64,000 nucleotides of DNA from Sphingomonadales bacterium UBA2683 (GTDB lineage Bacteria > Pseudomonadota > Alphaproteobacteria > Sphingomonadales > Sphingomonadaceae), in contig DELZ01000005.1 in assembly GCA_002354635.1 (NCBI GenBank), positions 171,839 to 235,838 on the forward strand. Reading direction: 5' to 3'. The notes beneath the pieces were generated by a model. It made no database searches. It was given only the letters and a program-made list of their open reading frames with translations, and was not told the DNA's origin. A program made the position numbers and the translations under genes. Shown in pieces: positions 53,197 through 61,046 of the stretch. Positions within the stretch are counted from its first letter, which is position 1. Each line of letters starts with the position of its first letter.

Positions 53197-53522
53197 TTGC
53201 AGAGCCTTTCAAGTTGGTTGGCAAGGGGTGTGCACTCGTCACCGGAACAGCAATTTTCCAGCAGGAACGCGATCAGCGCGTTCATCTCGGCGAGACGGGC
53301 GCGGTAAATGATCAGGCGGCTGTCCCGTCTGGAAGAGACCAGACCGGCGTGCGACAGGATCGACAGATGGGAGGACATGGTATTTTGCGGAACCTGCAAC
53401 CGCTTGGCGATCTCCCCGGCCGGCAGGCCCGCCGGTTCATGGCGCACCAGCAGCTTGAACACATCCAGCCGCGTGTTTTGTGCGAGGGCGCCGAGCGCTT
53501 CTATTGCCTTGATCGAATCCAT
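53193..53522 (-). CDS. arsR: ArsR-family repressor
   Basis: 109 residues, winged HTH (GEIAKRLQVPQNTMSSHLSI). The C-terminal cysteine cluster ENCCSGDEC is an arsenic-binding site of the type known in Acidithiobacillus-like ArsR, where Cys pair plus one Cys follow the dimerisation helix. Divergent toward 53687. A palindrome lies just upstream. Confidence 0.93.
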   Translation of the reverse strand: MDSIKAIEALGALAQNTRLDVFKLLVRHEPAGLPAGEIAKRLQVPQNTMSSHLSILSHAGLVSSRRDSRLIIYRARLAEMNALIAFLLENCCSGDECTPLANQLERLCK

Positions 53523-53538
53523 ATATCGTTACTTATGG

Positions 53539-53552
53539 ATATATCGATATAT
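53539..53552. promoter_or_regulatory. Palindrome ATATATCGATATAT, probable ArsR operator
   Basis: Perfect 14-base palindrome starting 17 bases upstream of the arsR ATG, with a further ATATATCG half site at 53521. The position fits autorepression. Confidence 0.5.
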
Positions 53553-53686
53553 TGTCAAGCGCCTACGCATCGCCATCTGCCTGCGAGGCAGAACGCGCGT
53601 GCTCACCCTTGTATGACAGACGCTTGTCGAAACCCTCTGTTCCCCTTAAAGACCATGTCCAATTCTTCTTTCGCGATGGAACGCAT

Positions 53687-54559
53687 ATGACCCTGATCGG
53701 CCCCGCCTCGCACAGCTATTTTTCCCAGCGGCTCAAGCTGCATTATGCCGACTGGGGCAATGAAGACAAACCGCCGCTGATCCTGCTGCACGGAGGCAAG
53801 GACCATTGCCGCAACTGGGACTGGACCGCGCAAGCGTTGCGCGACGACTGGCATATCATCTGCCCCGACATCCGCGGTCACGGCGACAGCCAGTGGAGCA
53901 CCGACGGCAATTATGCCCCGATGGCGATGGTCACGGATCTGGCGCAGCTGATCCATCAGCTTGACCTGTCGCCGGTTACCATTGTCGCGCACAGCATGGG
54001 CGGCAATATCGCGCTGCGCTACACCGGCCTCTATCCTGAAACCGTGCGCAAGCTGGTTGCGATCGAGGGCATGGGCCCCGGCCCGGAAATGCTCGCCGAG
54101 CGGGAGAAAATCGGTCAGCTGCAACGAGTGCGCAACTCGATCGAGGAAAAGCGCAAGGCCGCCGGGCGGCAGGTGAAACGCTATCCGACTTTCGAGGACG
54201 CGCTGAAACGCATGCAGGACGCCAACCAGCATCTGTCCGACGAACAGGCCCGCCATCTGACCACCCATGCGGTGATCCGCAACGAGGACGGCAGCTACAG
54301 CTGGAAATTCGATCCCTATGTGCAACACTGGGACAGCATCGATCTCAGTCAGGATGCGATCCGCGAGCTGTGGGGCAATATCACCTGCCCGACCCAGCTT
54401 CACTATGGCGCCGACAGCTGGGCGAGCAATCCGGAGAAGGACGGCCGACTCCAATATTTTGGCGACAATGTCTCGGTGAAGGAATTCCAGCAAGCCGGCC
54501 ACTGGTTGCACCACGACCAGTTCAAACTGTTTGTCGACACGCTGCGGACATTTTTGTAA
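53687..54559 (+). CDS. Alpha/beta hydrolase (epoxide-hydrolase/esterase type)
   Basis: 290 residues. Oxyanion region LLHGGKDHCRNWDW, nucleophile elbow AHSMGGN (Ser), and C-terminal His in AGHWLHHD. The ATG at 53687 follows the last repeats of the arsR upstream region and a hydrophobic/charged transition. It starts a rightward group with the cytochrome b561 gene. Substrate unknown. Confidence 0.88.
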   Translation: MTLIGPASHSYFSQRLKLHYADWGNEDKPPLILLHGGKDHCRNWDWTAQALRDDWHIICPDIRGHGDSQWSTDGNYAPMAMVTDLAQLIHQLDLSPVTIVAHSMGGNIALRYTGLYPETVRKLVAIEGMGPGPEMLAEREKIGQLQRVRNSIEEKRKAAGRQVKRYPTFEDALKRMQDANQHLSDEQARHLTTHAVIRNEDGSYSWKFDPYVQHWDSIDLSQDAIRELWGNITCPTQLHYGADSWASNPEKDGRLQYFGDNVSVKEFQQAGHWLHHDQFKLFVDTLRTFL

Positions 54560-54615
54560 CCACAGATACTTGCGCCGAAAAGCACAGGTTGAAACGCGAA
54601 AGAAAAGAGATCCCG

Positions 54616-55173
54616 ATGACTGCTGCCCAAGCCCGCGACCGCTATACCCGCCTTTCCATTTTTCTCCACTGGGCCATGCTGCTGCTGATAACGGCTGTCT
54701 ACAGCTGCATCCTGCTGCGCGAAAATTATCTCAAGGGCAGTGACATGCGCGAGGGCTTGAAGACCTGGCATTTCATGCTTGGCCTGTCGGTGCTGGCGCT
54801 GGTGATCATCCGGATCGTGGCACGGCTTTTGACAGTGAAACCGCCGATCAAGCCGGAACCGCCAGCGTGGCAAATGCTGTTGGCCAAGGCGACCCATCTC
54901 GCGCTCTACGTCTTCATGCTGGGGATGCCGATCGCCGGCTGGCTGATTCTCAGCGGTGAAGGCAAGACCGTCCCCTTTTTCGGGCTGGAGCTCCCTGCCC
55001 TGATCGCACCGGACAAGGCGCTGGCGGAACAAATCGAGGAGCTGCACGAAACGGTCGGCGAGATCGGATATTATCTGATCGGTCTGCACGCGCTCGCCGC
55101 GCTGTTCCATCATTATGTGGTCAAGGACAATACGCTGCACCGGATGCTGCCCGGCAGGCGCACCGCGCGATAA
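54616..55173 (+). CDS. Cytochrome b561
   Basis: 185 residues, four transmembrane helices with likely haem histidines in FLHWAML (helix 1), TWHFMLG (helix 2), ATHLALY (helix 3) and IGLHALAALFHHY (helix 4). Ubiquinol-linked electron transfer in the inner membrane. It follows the hydrolase by 56 bases. GAAAAGAGATCCCG precedes the ATG. Confidence 0.9.
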   Translation: MTAAQARDRYTRLSIFLHWAMLLLITAVYSCILLRENYLKGSDMREGLKTWHFMLGLSVLALVIIRIVARLLTVKPPIKPEPPAWQMLLAKATHLALYVFMLGMPIAGWLILSGEGKTVPFFGLELPALIAPDKALAEQIEELHETVGEIGYYLIGLHALAALFHHYVVKDNTLHRMLPGRRTAR

Positions 55174-55283
55174 TCCTGTCCGCCTTGCCCGCACCCGCCC
55201 GAACAAGCTGGTAAAATTGCTACTGCCTTGACCATTGCCAAAGGTCTATCCTGCCGAAAAGCAAGGCGTTGGGAGACGGTGCA

Positions 55284-56627
55284 GTGATCAAGGCGACAGA
55301 AGTGGCAACCGTGCCCGTCGATGGCACCCGCTATCATGATCGGCGGCACGCGCGCGTCGAATCCGACCATATCTGGCGCAAGACCTGGTTGCTGGCGGCG
55401 CTGGCAAGCGATCTCGAGACACCCAATGGCACGGTCACCTTCGATGTCGGCCACGACTCGATCATCATCGCCCGTGCAAAAGACGGTGCGCTTTACGCCT
55501 ATCACAATGCCTGCACCCATCGCGGTACGCGGCTGCTCGAAGAGGGCGTTGGCAGCACACCGCTGATCACCTGTCCCTATCATGCCTGGTGCTTCAAACT
55601 CGACGGCAGCTTGCGTGGCGCACCCGATCCGGACAGTTTTGCCGAAGGTCTGCCCGCCGACCGGCTGCGGCTCAAGCCGGTGCGGCTGGAGACATGGCAG
55701 GGCTTTGTCTTCGTCAACATGGACCCGGAGGCGGAGCCGCTGTCCGGTTTTCTGGGCAAGTTGGTCGAGCGGGCCGCGCCCTACCAGATCGCCAAGATGG
55801 ACCTGATCGAGGACCAGACGGTCAGCGTCGGTTGCAACTGGAAGGCGATGATCGACAATTTCTCCGAACTCTATCATGTCGACCATATCCATCCGCAGCA
55901 CAAACGCTTCGTCGACTGCCCCAGTGCGACGGACGAGCTGTTCGAAAACGGTCATACCGGCCTGTACGTGCCGGGCTTCGTTACCGACAGCCGCTATCCG
56001 GTGCCCGACAAGCCGACCGATTATCAGGAAATGCAGCTGACCGCGCTCGGTATCGACGCCAGCGAATTTGTCGGTCGGGTCGCCGAGATTCCGGCGGCGA
56101 TCACCAGGGCCAAGCGCGAGCAGAGCGGCAGCAACGGCTATGACTATTCGGCGCTGTCCGACGAGCAGCTGACCACCGTGTTTCAATATAATCTGTTCCC
56201 CAACATCATCCTGTCCGGTTCGCCGGAAGGCCTGTGGATGATGCGCTCGCGCCCGCACCCCGATGATCCGTCGAAATCCTATCTCGACAAGTGGACGCTG
56301 CAGCTTAGCCCGGATCCGGCGCTCGGCGGCAACCCGGAGCACAAGCAGACGATGCATGCCGCGAGCGGAAACAGCGAAGCCGTCGACGGGCGCGTGCCCC
56401 GCGACTGCTTCGGCCATGAAGATATCCTGTCCGGCAACAAGAGCATGACCGAAACGATCGACCAGGACATCAGCCTGCTCGCCCGGGTCCAGGCCGGGGC
56501 CCGGTCGAGCGGCTTCGACCGCGCCTGGCTCAGCGACCAGGAGATTCGCGTGGCGCATTTCCATGATGCGCTGAATGAAACCTATCGGGCGGCGGGGCTG
56601 CTGGAGGAGATGAACCTCTCCGCTTGA
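55284..56627 (+). CDS. Rieske-type ring-hydroxylating oxygenase alpha subunit
   Basis: 447 residues from a GTG at 55284 (GGAG 9 bases upstream). Rieske cluster ligands C77, H79 (CTHRG) and C97, H100 (CPYHAW), and the mononuclear iron site in FSELYHVDHIHP (H-x4-H). The large-subunit type is used for carnitine/choline or aromatic substrates. No ferredoxin or reductase gene follows in the window, so electron donors are encoded elsewhere. Confidence 0.9.
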   Translation: MIKATEVATVPVDGTRYHDRRHARVESDHIWRKTWLLAALASDLETPNGTVTFDVGHDSIIIARAKDGALYAYHNACTHRGTRLLEEGVGSTPLITCPYHAWCFKLDGSLRGAPDPDSFAEGLPADRLRLKPVRLETWQGFVFVNMDPEAEPLSGFLGKLVERAAPYQIAKMDLIEDQTVSVGCNWKAMIDNFSELYHVDHIHPQHKRFVDCPSATDELFENGHTGLYVPGFVTDSRYPVPDKPTDYQEMQLTALGIDASEFVGRVAEIPAAITRAKREQSGSNGYDYSALSDEQLTTVFQYNLFPNIILSGSPEGLWMMRSRPHPDDPSKSYLDKWTLQLSPDPALGGNPEHKQTMHAASGNSEAVDGRVPRDCFGHEDILSGNKSMTETIDQDISLLARVQAGARSSGFDRAWLSDQEIRVAHFHDALNETYRAAGLLEEMNLSA

Positions 56628-56686
56628 GGGCGAGGGGACGAGCTGGTCAGGATAGTTCGTCAGAATGTCGGGTTATGTGAAGCCGA

Positions 56687-56744
56687 TGTGATATTTTCCT
56701 AGACGCATCACATTGTGGTGTGATATTCGATTCCCGAAATCACA
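56687..56744. promoter_or_regulatory. Palindrome array TGTGAT/ATCACA before the riboflavin gene
   Basis: Three sites: TGTGAT at 56687-56692, ATCACA-TTGTGG-TGTGAT at 56707-56724 (perfect 6-base arms) and ATCACA at 56739-56744, all within 75 bases upstream of the start at 56762. They look like binding sites of a dimeric HTH protein. The next gene itself carries an HTH domain. Confidence 0.55.
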
Positions 56745-56761
56745 TTGAAAGGCCGAGTCCC

Positions 56762-58078
56762 ATGAGCAAAATCCTGATCGAGCAACTGGTCGAACTGATC
56801 GACTCCGGCAAGGAAACCCGTGCCGGCCTGGCCCGGGCCGCCGGCCTGCATGCCAACAGCCTGCGCAGTCTGGGGCAGGAAGACTGGAACCCGACCGCGG
56901 AAACGCTGGGCAAGCTGGAGACCTATCTTTCGCGCGGCGGCAGCGGCGTGATGGCGACGGCGGAGGAGATTATCAACGAGGCGCGCAACGGGCGCATGTA
57001 TATCCTGGTCGATGACGAGGACCGGGAGAATGAGGGCGACCTGATCATCCCGGCGCAGATGGCGACCCCCGACGCGATCAATTTCATGGCCAAATATGGC
57101 CGCGGCCTGATCTGCCTGGCGATGACCCGGGACCGGGTCGAGGAACTGGGCCTCGACATGATGAGCCAGAACAACCGCGGCGCCTATGAAACCGCCTTCA
57201 CCACCTCGATCGAGGCGCGCGACGGCGTCACCACAGGGATCAGCGCCGCCGACCGCGCGCGTACCGTGGCGGTGGCGATCGACCGGACCAAGGGCAAGGA
57301 AGAAATCGTCACGCCCGGCCATGTCTTCCCGCTGCAGGCGCGCAACGGCGGCGTGCTGGTGCGCGCCGGCCATACCGAAGCGGCGGTCGACGTGTCGCGG
57401 CTGGCCGGTCTCAACCCGGCCGGTGTGATCTGCGAGATCATGAAGGATGACGGCGAAATGGCGCGGCTCGACGACCTGATCGAATTTGCCCAGCATCATC
57501 GCATGAAAATCGGCACGATCCGCGACCTGATCGCCTATCGCCTGCGTCACGACCATCTGACCGAGCGCCGCGAGGAAGCGCGCTTCACCAGCCGCTGGGG
57601 CGGCGAGTGGAATGCGATCACATTCTACAATAGCGCCACCGAGAGCGAGCAGATCGTGCTGCAGAAAGGCCATATCGATCCCGACAAGCCGACCCTGGTG
57701 CGGATGCACGCGACCGCAATCTTCCCCGACCTGTTCGGGCAGGACACCGGTCGGGCCAACATGCTGCAGGAATCAATGAAGATCATCGGCGAAGAAGGGG
57801 CGGGAATTATCGTGTTCATCAGTCCGCGCGTGCCCGATCTCTATTCCCGGCAGGTTCGCAGCCTCGGTGGCGGCAAGCCGCCGCCGATGGACCAGCTGCG
57901 CGACTATGGTGTCGGCGCGCAGATTCTCAGCGAACTGGGCGTGCACGACATGGAGCTGCTGACCAACACCAGTCATGACCTGGTCGGGCTTGATGCCTAT
58001 GGCCTCAGGATCATTGGCCAACATGCTGTGCCCGCCGAACATGGCAGCGAGGCGAGCAAGGAACTGGAGACGGCATAG
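56762..58078 (+). CDS. ribB: HTH-RibB-degenerate RibA fusion (RibBX type)
   Basis: 438 residues: an N-terminal HTH-like domain (residues about 5-58: ETRAGLARAAGLHANSLRSL), then a complete RibB (3,4-dihydroxy-2-butanone-4-phosphate synthase) domain with the acidic loop DDEDRENEGD (84-93) and RAGHTEAAVD (201-210), then a RibA-like domain. In the third part the region that should hold the zinc cysteines of GTP cyclohydrolase II (RMHATAIFPDLFGQDTGRAN) has none; the whole protein has only Cys118 and Cys224. So the RibB step is likely active and the RibA step lost. The N-terminal domain plus the upstream palindromes suggest self-regulation. Confidence 0.9.
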   Translation: MSKILIEQLVELIDSGKETRAGLARAAGLHANSLRSLGQEDWNPTAETLGKLETYLSRGGSGVMATAEEIINEARNGRMYILVDDEDRENEGDLIIPAQMATPDAINFMAKYGRGLICLAMTRDRVEELGLDMMSQNNRGAYETAFTTSIEARDGVTTGISAADRARTVAVAIDRTKGKEEIVTPGHVFPLQARNGGVLVRAGHTEAAVDVSRLAGLNPAGVICEIMKDDGEMARLDDLIEFAQHHRMKIGTIRDLIAYRLRHDHLTERREEARFTSRWGGEWNAITFYNSATESEQIVLQKGHIDPDKPTLVRMHATAIFPDLFGQDTGRANMLQESMKIIGEEGAGIIVFISPRVPDLYSRQVRSLGGGKPPPMDQLRDYGVGAQILSELGVHDMELLTNTSHDLVGLDAYGLRIIGQHAVPAEHGSEASKELETA

Positions 58079-58088
58079 TAATTTCTGC

Positions 58089-58245
58089 CCATCCTCTTTA
58101 GAGGAGGGGATCAAGGGGCAGTGGCGATGCGCAAGCATCGCTCGCGTCAGCGAACGACTATGGTGCCGCCAGAAATGCATTGAGAAGCGAAGACCTGTTC
58201 TTCGACGAGAGAAACCACCCCAACCCCTCCCTTGAAAAGGAGGGG
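58089..58245. repeat. Palindrome repeats in the ribB-ribH gap
   Basis: Two members of the CCCTCC/GGAGGG type: CCATCCTC-TTTA-GAGGAGGGG at 58089-58109 and CCCCTCC-N8-GGAGGGG at 58224-58245. Between them lies GCGATGC-GCAA-GCATCGC around 58124. The second is about 20 bases before the ribH start. Confidence 0.6.
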
Positions 58246-58270
58246 CTCAAGAAACTGAAAGAAACAGACT

Positions 58271-58693
58271 ATGGCAAAATTCCTGATCGTCGAAGCGCGC
58301 TTTTACGACCATCTCAACGACATGCTGATCGAAGGGGCTACCGACGCGCTCAAAGCGGCGGGGCACGAGCATGAGGTCCTTACCGTCCCCGGCGCGCTGG
58401 AGATCCCGGGGGCCATCTCTTTGGCGATCGACAGCGAACTCTATGACGGCTTTGTCGCGATCGGTGTCGTCATCCGCGGTGAAACCTATCATTTTGAAAT
58501 TGTCGCCGGCGAAAGCGCGCGCGGGATCATGGCTCTGACCATGGACGGCGCAGCGGTCGGCAACGGCATCATCACCGTCGAGAATGAAGAGCAGGCGCTG
58601 GCGCGCGCTGACAAGACGCGCAAGAACAAGGGCGGCGAGGCCGCGCAGGCAGCGATCGCCATGTATGAACTGGGATTGAAGTTCAGCAGCTGA
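58271..58693 (+). CDS. ribH: 6,7-dimethyl-8-ribityllumazine synthase
   Basis: 140 residues. Typical lumazine synthase features: VPGALEIPGAISLAI, the substrate-binding GVVIRGETYHFEIVAGESARG and VGNGIITVENEEQALARAD. The penultimate enzyme of riboflavin synthesis, downstream of the RibB fusion. Start follows GAAAGAAACAGACT, a weak site. Confidence 0.96.
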   Translation: MAKFLIVEARFYDHLNDMLIEGATDALKAAGHEHEVLTVPGALEIPGAISLAIDSELYDGFVAIGVVIRGETYHFEIVAGESARGIMALTMDGAAVGNGIITVENEEQALARADKTRKNKGGEAAQAAIAMYELGLKFSS

Positions 58694-58741
58694 CGGCCAC
58701 AGGACAATAGTCCTGCTGCCGTCAGCGCAACAAGCTGGTGT

Positions 58742-59275
58742 TTATTGGGTGGGCGTCTGGGCGCCGGAAATGGCCGCCTCGAACTGGTCGGCGGTCATCG
58801 TGATGGCAACGCCGCCATCGGCCTGGGTCAGAAAGGCATCGACGGGAAGCTTCACTTCCTGGCCTTCATGATCCACGGTTACATATTCGGCATCCTTGCC
58901 CTGAATGGTACCGATCACCGCCGCACCGGTTACCGATTTCACTTCGGTGCCCGGGGTCAGGCTGGCGATCAATCGGGCCTTCGCGTCAGCGGTCGCCTTG
59001 GCGACGGCGGCATCGAGATCAACCTTTGTCATCATGATCGAAAGGCCGTTGTCGGCTTTCGCAAAGGCTTCGGTCCCGAGAGCGGCCTTGTGCGTGCCGG
59101 TGTCTACAACCACAGCGGCATCGCTCACGGACTCGACCGTACCGACTTCACCGCCATTCGGCCCGAACACCTTCATGCCAACCTGGGCCTCGACCTTCGG
59201 GGCGGCATCCTGCGCCAGGGCGGGGGTTGCGGCGAGCAGTGCCGCACCGGTCATCAGGGTGAAAAAATTCTTCAT
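58742..59275 (-). CDS. Secreted protein of two PRC-barrel-like repeats
   Basis: 177 residues: signal peptide (MKNFFTLMTGAALLAATPALAQ), then two homologous halves. Each has a beta-rich unit with a G-T-V/I turn (GGEVGTVESVSDAAVVVDTG; GAAVIGTIQGKDAEYVTVDH) ending in a helix (LDAAVAKAT; ADQFEAAISG). Probably periplasmic. Function unknown. Confidence 0.78.
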   Translation of the reverse strand: MKNFFTLMTGAALLAATPALAQDAAPKVEAQVGMKVFGPNGGEVGTVESVSDAAVVVDTGTHKAALGTEAFAKADNGLSIMMTKVDLDAAVAKATADAKARLIASLTPGTEVKSVTGAAVIGTIQGKDAEYVTVDHEGQEVKLPVDAFLTQADGGVAITMTADQFEAAISGAQTPTQ

Positions 59276-59423
59276 AAATTACTCCTTAAAGTTACAAATT
59301 GGCCATTTTAGTACGAGGAACGGGCTAAAAAGCGCGCACTCGGCTTGTTAAGGCGATTGAGGCGAACCGACGCACCGGCAGGACAGGCTGCACCGCCGGC
59401 GCGATCGGTCCGGTGTTTGCAGT

Positions 59424-59990
59424 TCAGGCCGCTTTCTGCGTCCGCTTGTGCAGACCTTCCCTGACCTCCTCGATAATCTTGGCACAGAACGCATCCAGAT
59501 CGCCGGGATGGCGCGAGGTGATCAGGCCGTTATCGACCACAACCTCGCTGTCTTCGAACCGCCCGCCAGCGTTAATCAGATCGGTCTTGATCGACTTGTA
59601 GCCGGTAACCTTGCGGCCTTGCACGAGATCCGCCTCGATCAGCAGCCATGGTGCGTGACAGATGGCCGCAATCGGCTTGCCGGCATCGAAAAAGGCTTTC
59701 ACAAAATCGATCGCTTTCGCCTCTACCCGCAATATATCCGGATTCATCTGTCCGCCGGGCAAAACCAGCGCGTCGAAATCGCTCTCGCTGGCATTGTCCA
59801 GAGTCATATCTACGGCGATGCTCTCGCCCCAGTCCTTTTCATCCCAGCTTTTGATCGAGCCGGATTCCGGCGATATGATCGTGACCTCTGCGCCGGCGTC
59901 GAGCAACTGTTTCCTCGGTTCAAAAAGCTCCGATTTTTCAAAACCGTTGGTCGCAAGCATCGCTATTTTTGCATTTGAAATCTTCGTCAT
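59424..59990 (-). CDS. DJ-1/PfpI-family protein (PfpI type)
   Basis: 188 residues. The nucleophile elbow AICHAPW contains the family cysteine; DALVLPGGQMNPD and VDNGLITSRHPGDLDAF are typical. This group includes deglycase/protease-like stress proteins. It is divergent from dps, separated by a region with a stem-loop at 60044-60092. Confidence 0.93.
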   Translation of the reverse strand: MTKISNAKIAMLATNGFEKSELFEPRKQLLDAGAEVTIISPESGSIKSWDEKDWGESIAVDMTLDNASESDFDALVLPGGQMNPDILRVEAKAIDFVKAFFDAGKPIAAICHAPWLLIEADLVQGRKVTGYKSIKTDLINAGGRFEDSEVVVDNGLITSRHPGDLDAFCAKIIEEVREGLHKRTQKAA

Positions 59991-60229
59991 TTCGGTCTGC
60001 CTTTCGTTGGGGGGTTATATGATATCTACGCGGCAGACTGCGCATTGGTTCCAGAAAATCCGGGAATCACCGGATCCCGGGCGTGGACCAATCGAGCAGA
60101 ATTCAGGCGTCTCCGGCCTCGCATATTCTGTCCCGTCGCACGGAACCAAAAAAGGATGAGTGCGTAATGTTGGTTGGGTACGGCGCTCCGCCAGTTCGTC
60201 GAGCGCACCAGAGAAGAGAAAGGTATTCT

Positions 60230-60718
60230 ATGACTATCAAAACTGCAGAACTTCGCGAAATGAAGACAGATATCAAGCAGGCCGACCGCGCCGAAATGGC
60301 CGGAAAGCTGGGCGAGGCACTGGCCTCGACCTACGTGCTCTACCAGAAGACGCAGTCGGTACACTGGAATGTGACCGGCCCGCTGTTTGTCAGTGTCCAC
60401 AAGCTTACCGAAGCGCAATATGAAGATCTCGCCGCATCGATCGACGAGATCGCCGAGAGAATCCGGGCGCTGGGCGCAAAAACGCCGGTTGGCCTGTCCA
60501 CCTATATCAACAACAGCGTTATCGACGATCAGGTCGAATGGGGCGATGTTGAAGCGATGCTCAAGCAGCTGTCCGGCGACAATCTTGCCGTGGCCAACCA
60601 GATGCGCGAATTTGTGAAAATCGCTGAAGAAGCCGACGATGTGTTTACCGCCGACCTTCTGACGTCACGGATCGGGGCGCTGGAAGAAGCATCATGGATG
60701 CTTTCGGCCAGCCTATAA
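60230..60718 (+). CDS. dps: Dps-family DNA-binding ferritin
   Basis: 162 residues, four-helix ferritin type with the dinuclear iron ligands (SVHWNVTGPLFVSVHKLTEA; DLAASIDEIAERIRALG). Dps dodecamers store iron with peroxide and protect DNA. The ATG at 60230 fits the family; GAGAAAGG precedes it. It is followed by a small peptide gene. Confidence 0.95.
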   Translation: MTIKTAELREMKTDIKQADRAEMAGKLGEALASTYVLYQKTQSVHWNVTGPLFVSVHKLTEAQYEDLAASIDEIAERIRALGAKTPVGLSTYINNSVIDDQVEWGDVEAMLKQLSGDNLAVANQMREFVKIAEEADDVFTADLLTSRIGALEEASWMLSASL

Positions 60719-60747
60719 TCGCACAATCTGAAAAACAGGAAAAATAT

Positions 60748-60873
60748 ATGAAGAAACAATTGGACAAAACCAGAGCCCGCCAAGGTTTCACGACCCGTCA
60801 TATGATCATCATATTGGGCGTGTCGACCGGCTCGGCCATCATAGCTTTGGCCATCGTGACCGGTTTTTTCTAA
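60748..60873 (+). CDS. 41-residue membrane peptide after dps
   Basis: A basic N-terminus (MKKQLDKTRARQGFTTRH) precedes one hydrophobic helix (MIIILGVSTGSAIIALAIVT). AGGA lies 7 bases before the ATG, and a strong terminator follows at 60904. It lies 29 bases after dps in the same direction, so co-transcription is likely. No family recognised. Confidence 0.65.
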   Translation: MKKQLDKTRARQGFTTRHMIIILGVSTGSAIIALAIVTGFF

Positions 60874-60903
60874 ACCCGCGTCACGGTTACCATGTGCGCC
60901 TTG

Positions 60904-60937
60904 CCGCCCCTGTCTCTCGACAGGGGCGGTCTTTTTT
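60904..60937 (+). terminator. Intrinsic terminator of dps and the small peptide gene
   Basis: Perfect 11-base arms CCGCCCCTGTC (60904-60914) and GACAGGGGCGG (60919-60929), a 4-base loop and TCTTTTTT. Ends the dps transcript. Confidence 0.9.
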
Positions 60938-61002
60938 GGGCCCTTGCTAATTATTCCGGCTTGGTCAGCAGCGAAAATGGTCGCCACAAATCACGAGTCT
61001 GC

Positions 61003-61030
61003 TTGACCAAAGCCATCCACTCTCTATTTT
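61003..61030 (+). promoter_or_regulatory. Probable promoter of imuA: TTGACC-N16-TATTTT
   Basis: -35 TTGACC at 61003-61008 and -10 TATTTT at 61025-61030, 16 bases apart. A transcript would start near 61037, a few bases before the ATG at 61041. Confidence 0.5.
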
Positions 61031-61031
61031 A

Positions 61032-61046
61032 GAACAAACCATGAAC
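61032..61046. promoter_or_regulatory. LexA box GAACAAACCATGAAC overlapping the imuA start
   Basis: GAAC-N7-GAAC is the reverse of the alphaproteobacterial LexA consensus GTTC-N7-GTTC. It covers the start codon ATG (61041-61043), right after the proposed -10. It would repress imuA-imuB-dnaE2 until DNA damage. Confidence 0.85.

Noticed and set aside
55113..56564. Long minus-strand open frame opposite the Rieske oxygenase
   Set aside because: Composition is that of a shadow; the plus strand has intact Rieske and iron motifs.
56628..56761. FMN riboswitch upstream of the riboflavin gene
   Set aside because: No conserved RFN-element stems or sequence blocks; the region instead has TGTGAT/ATCACA dyads.
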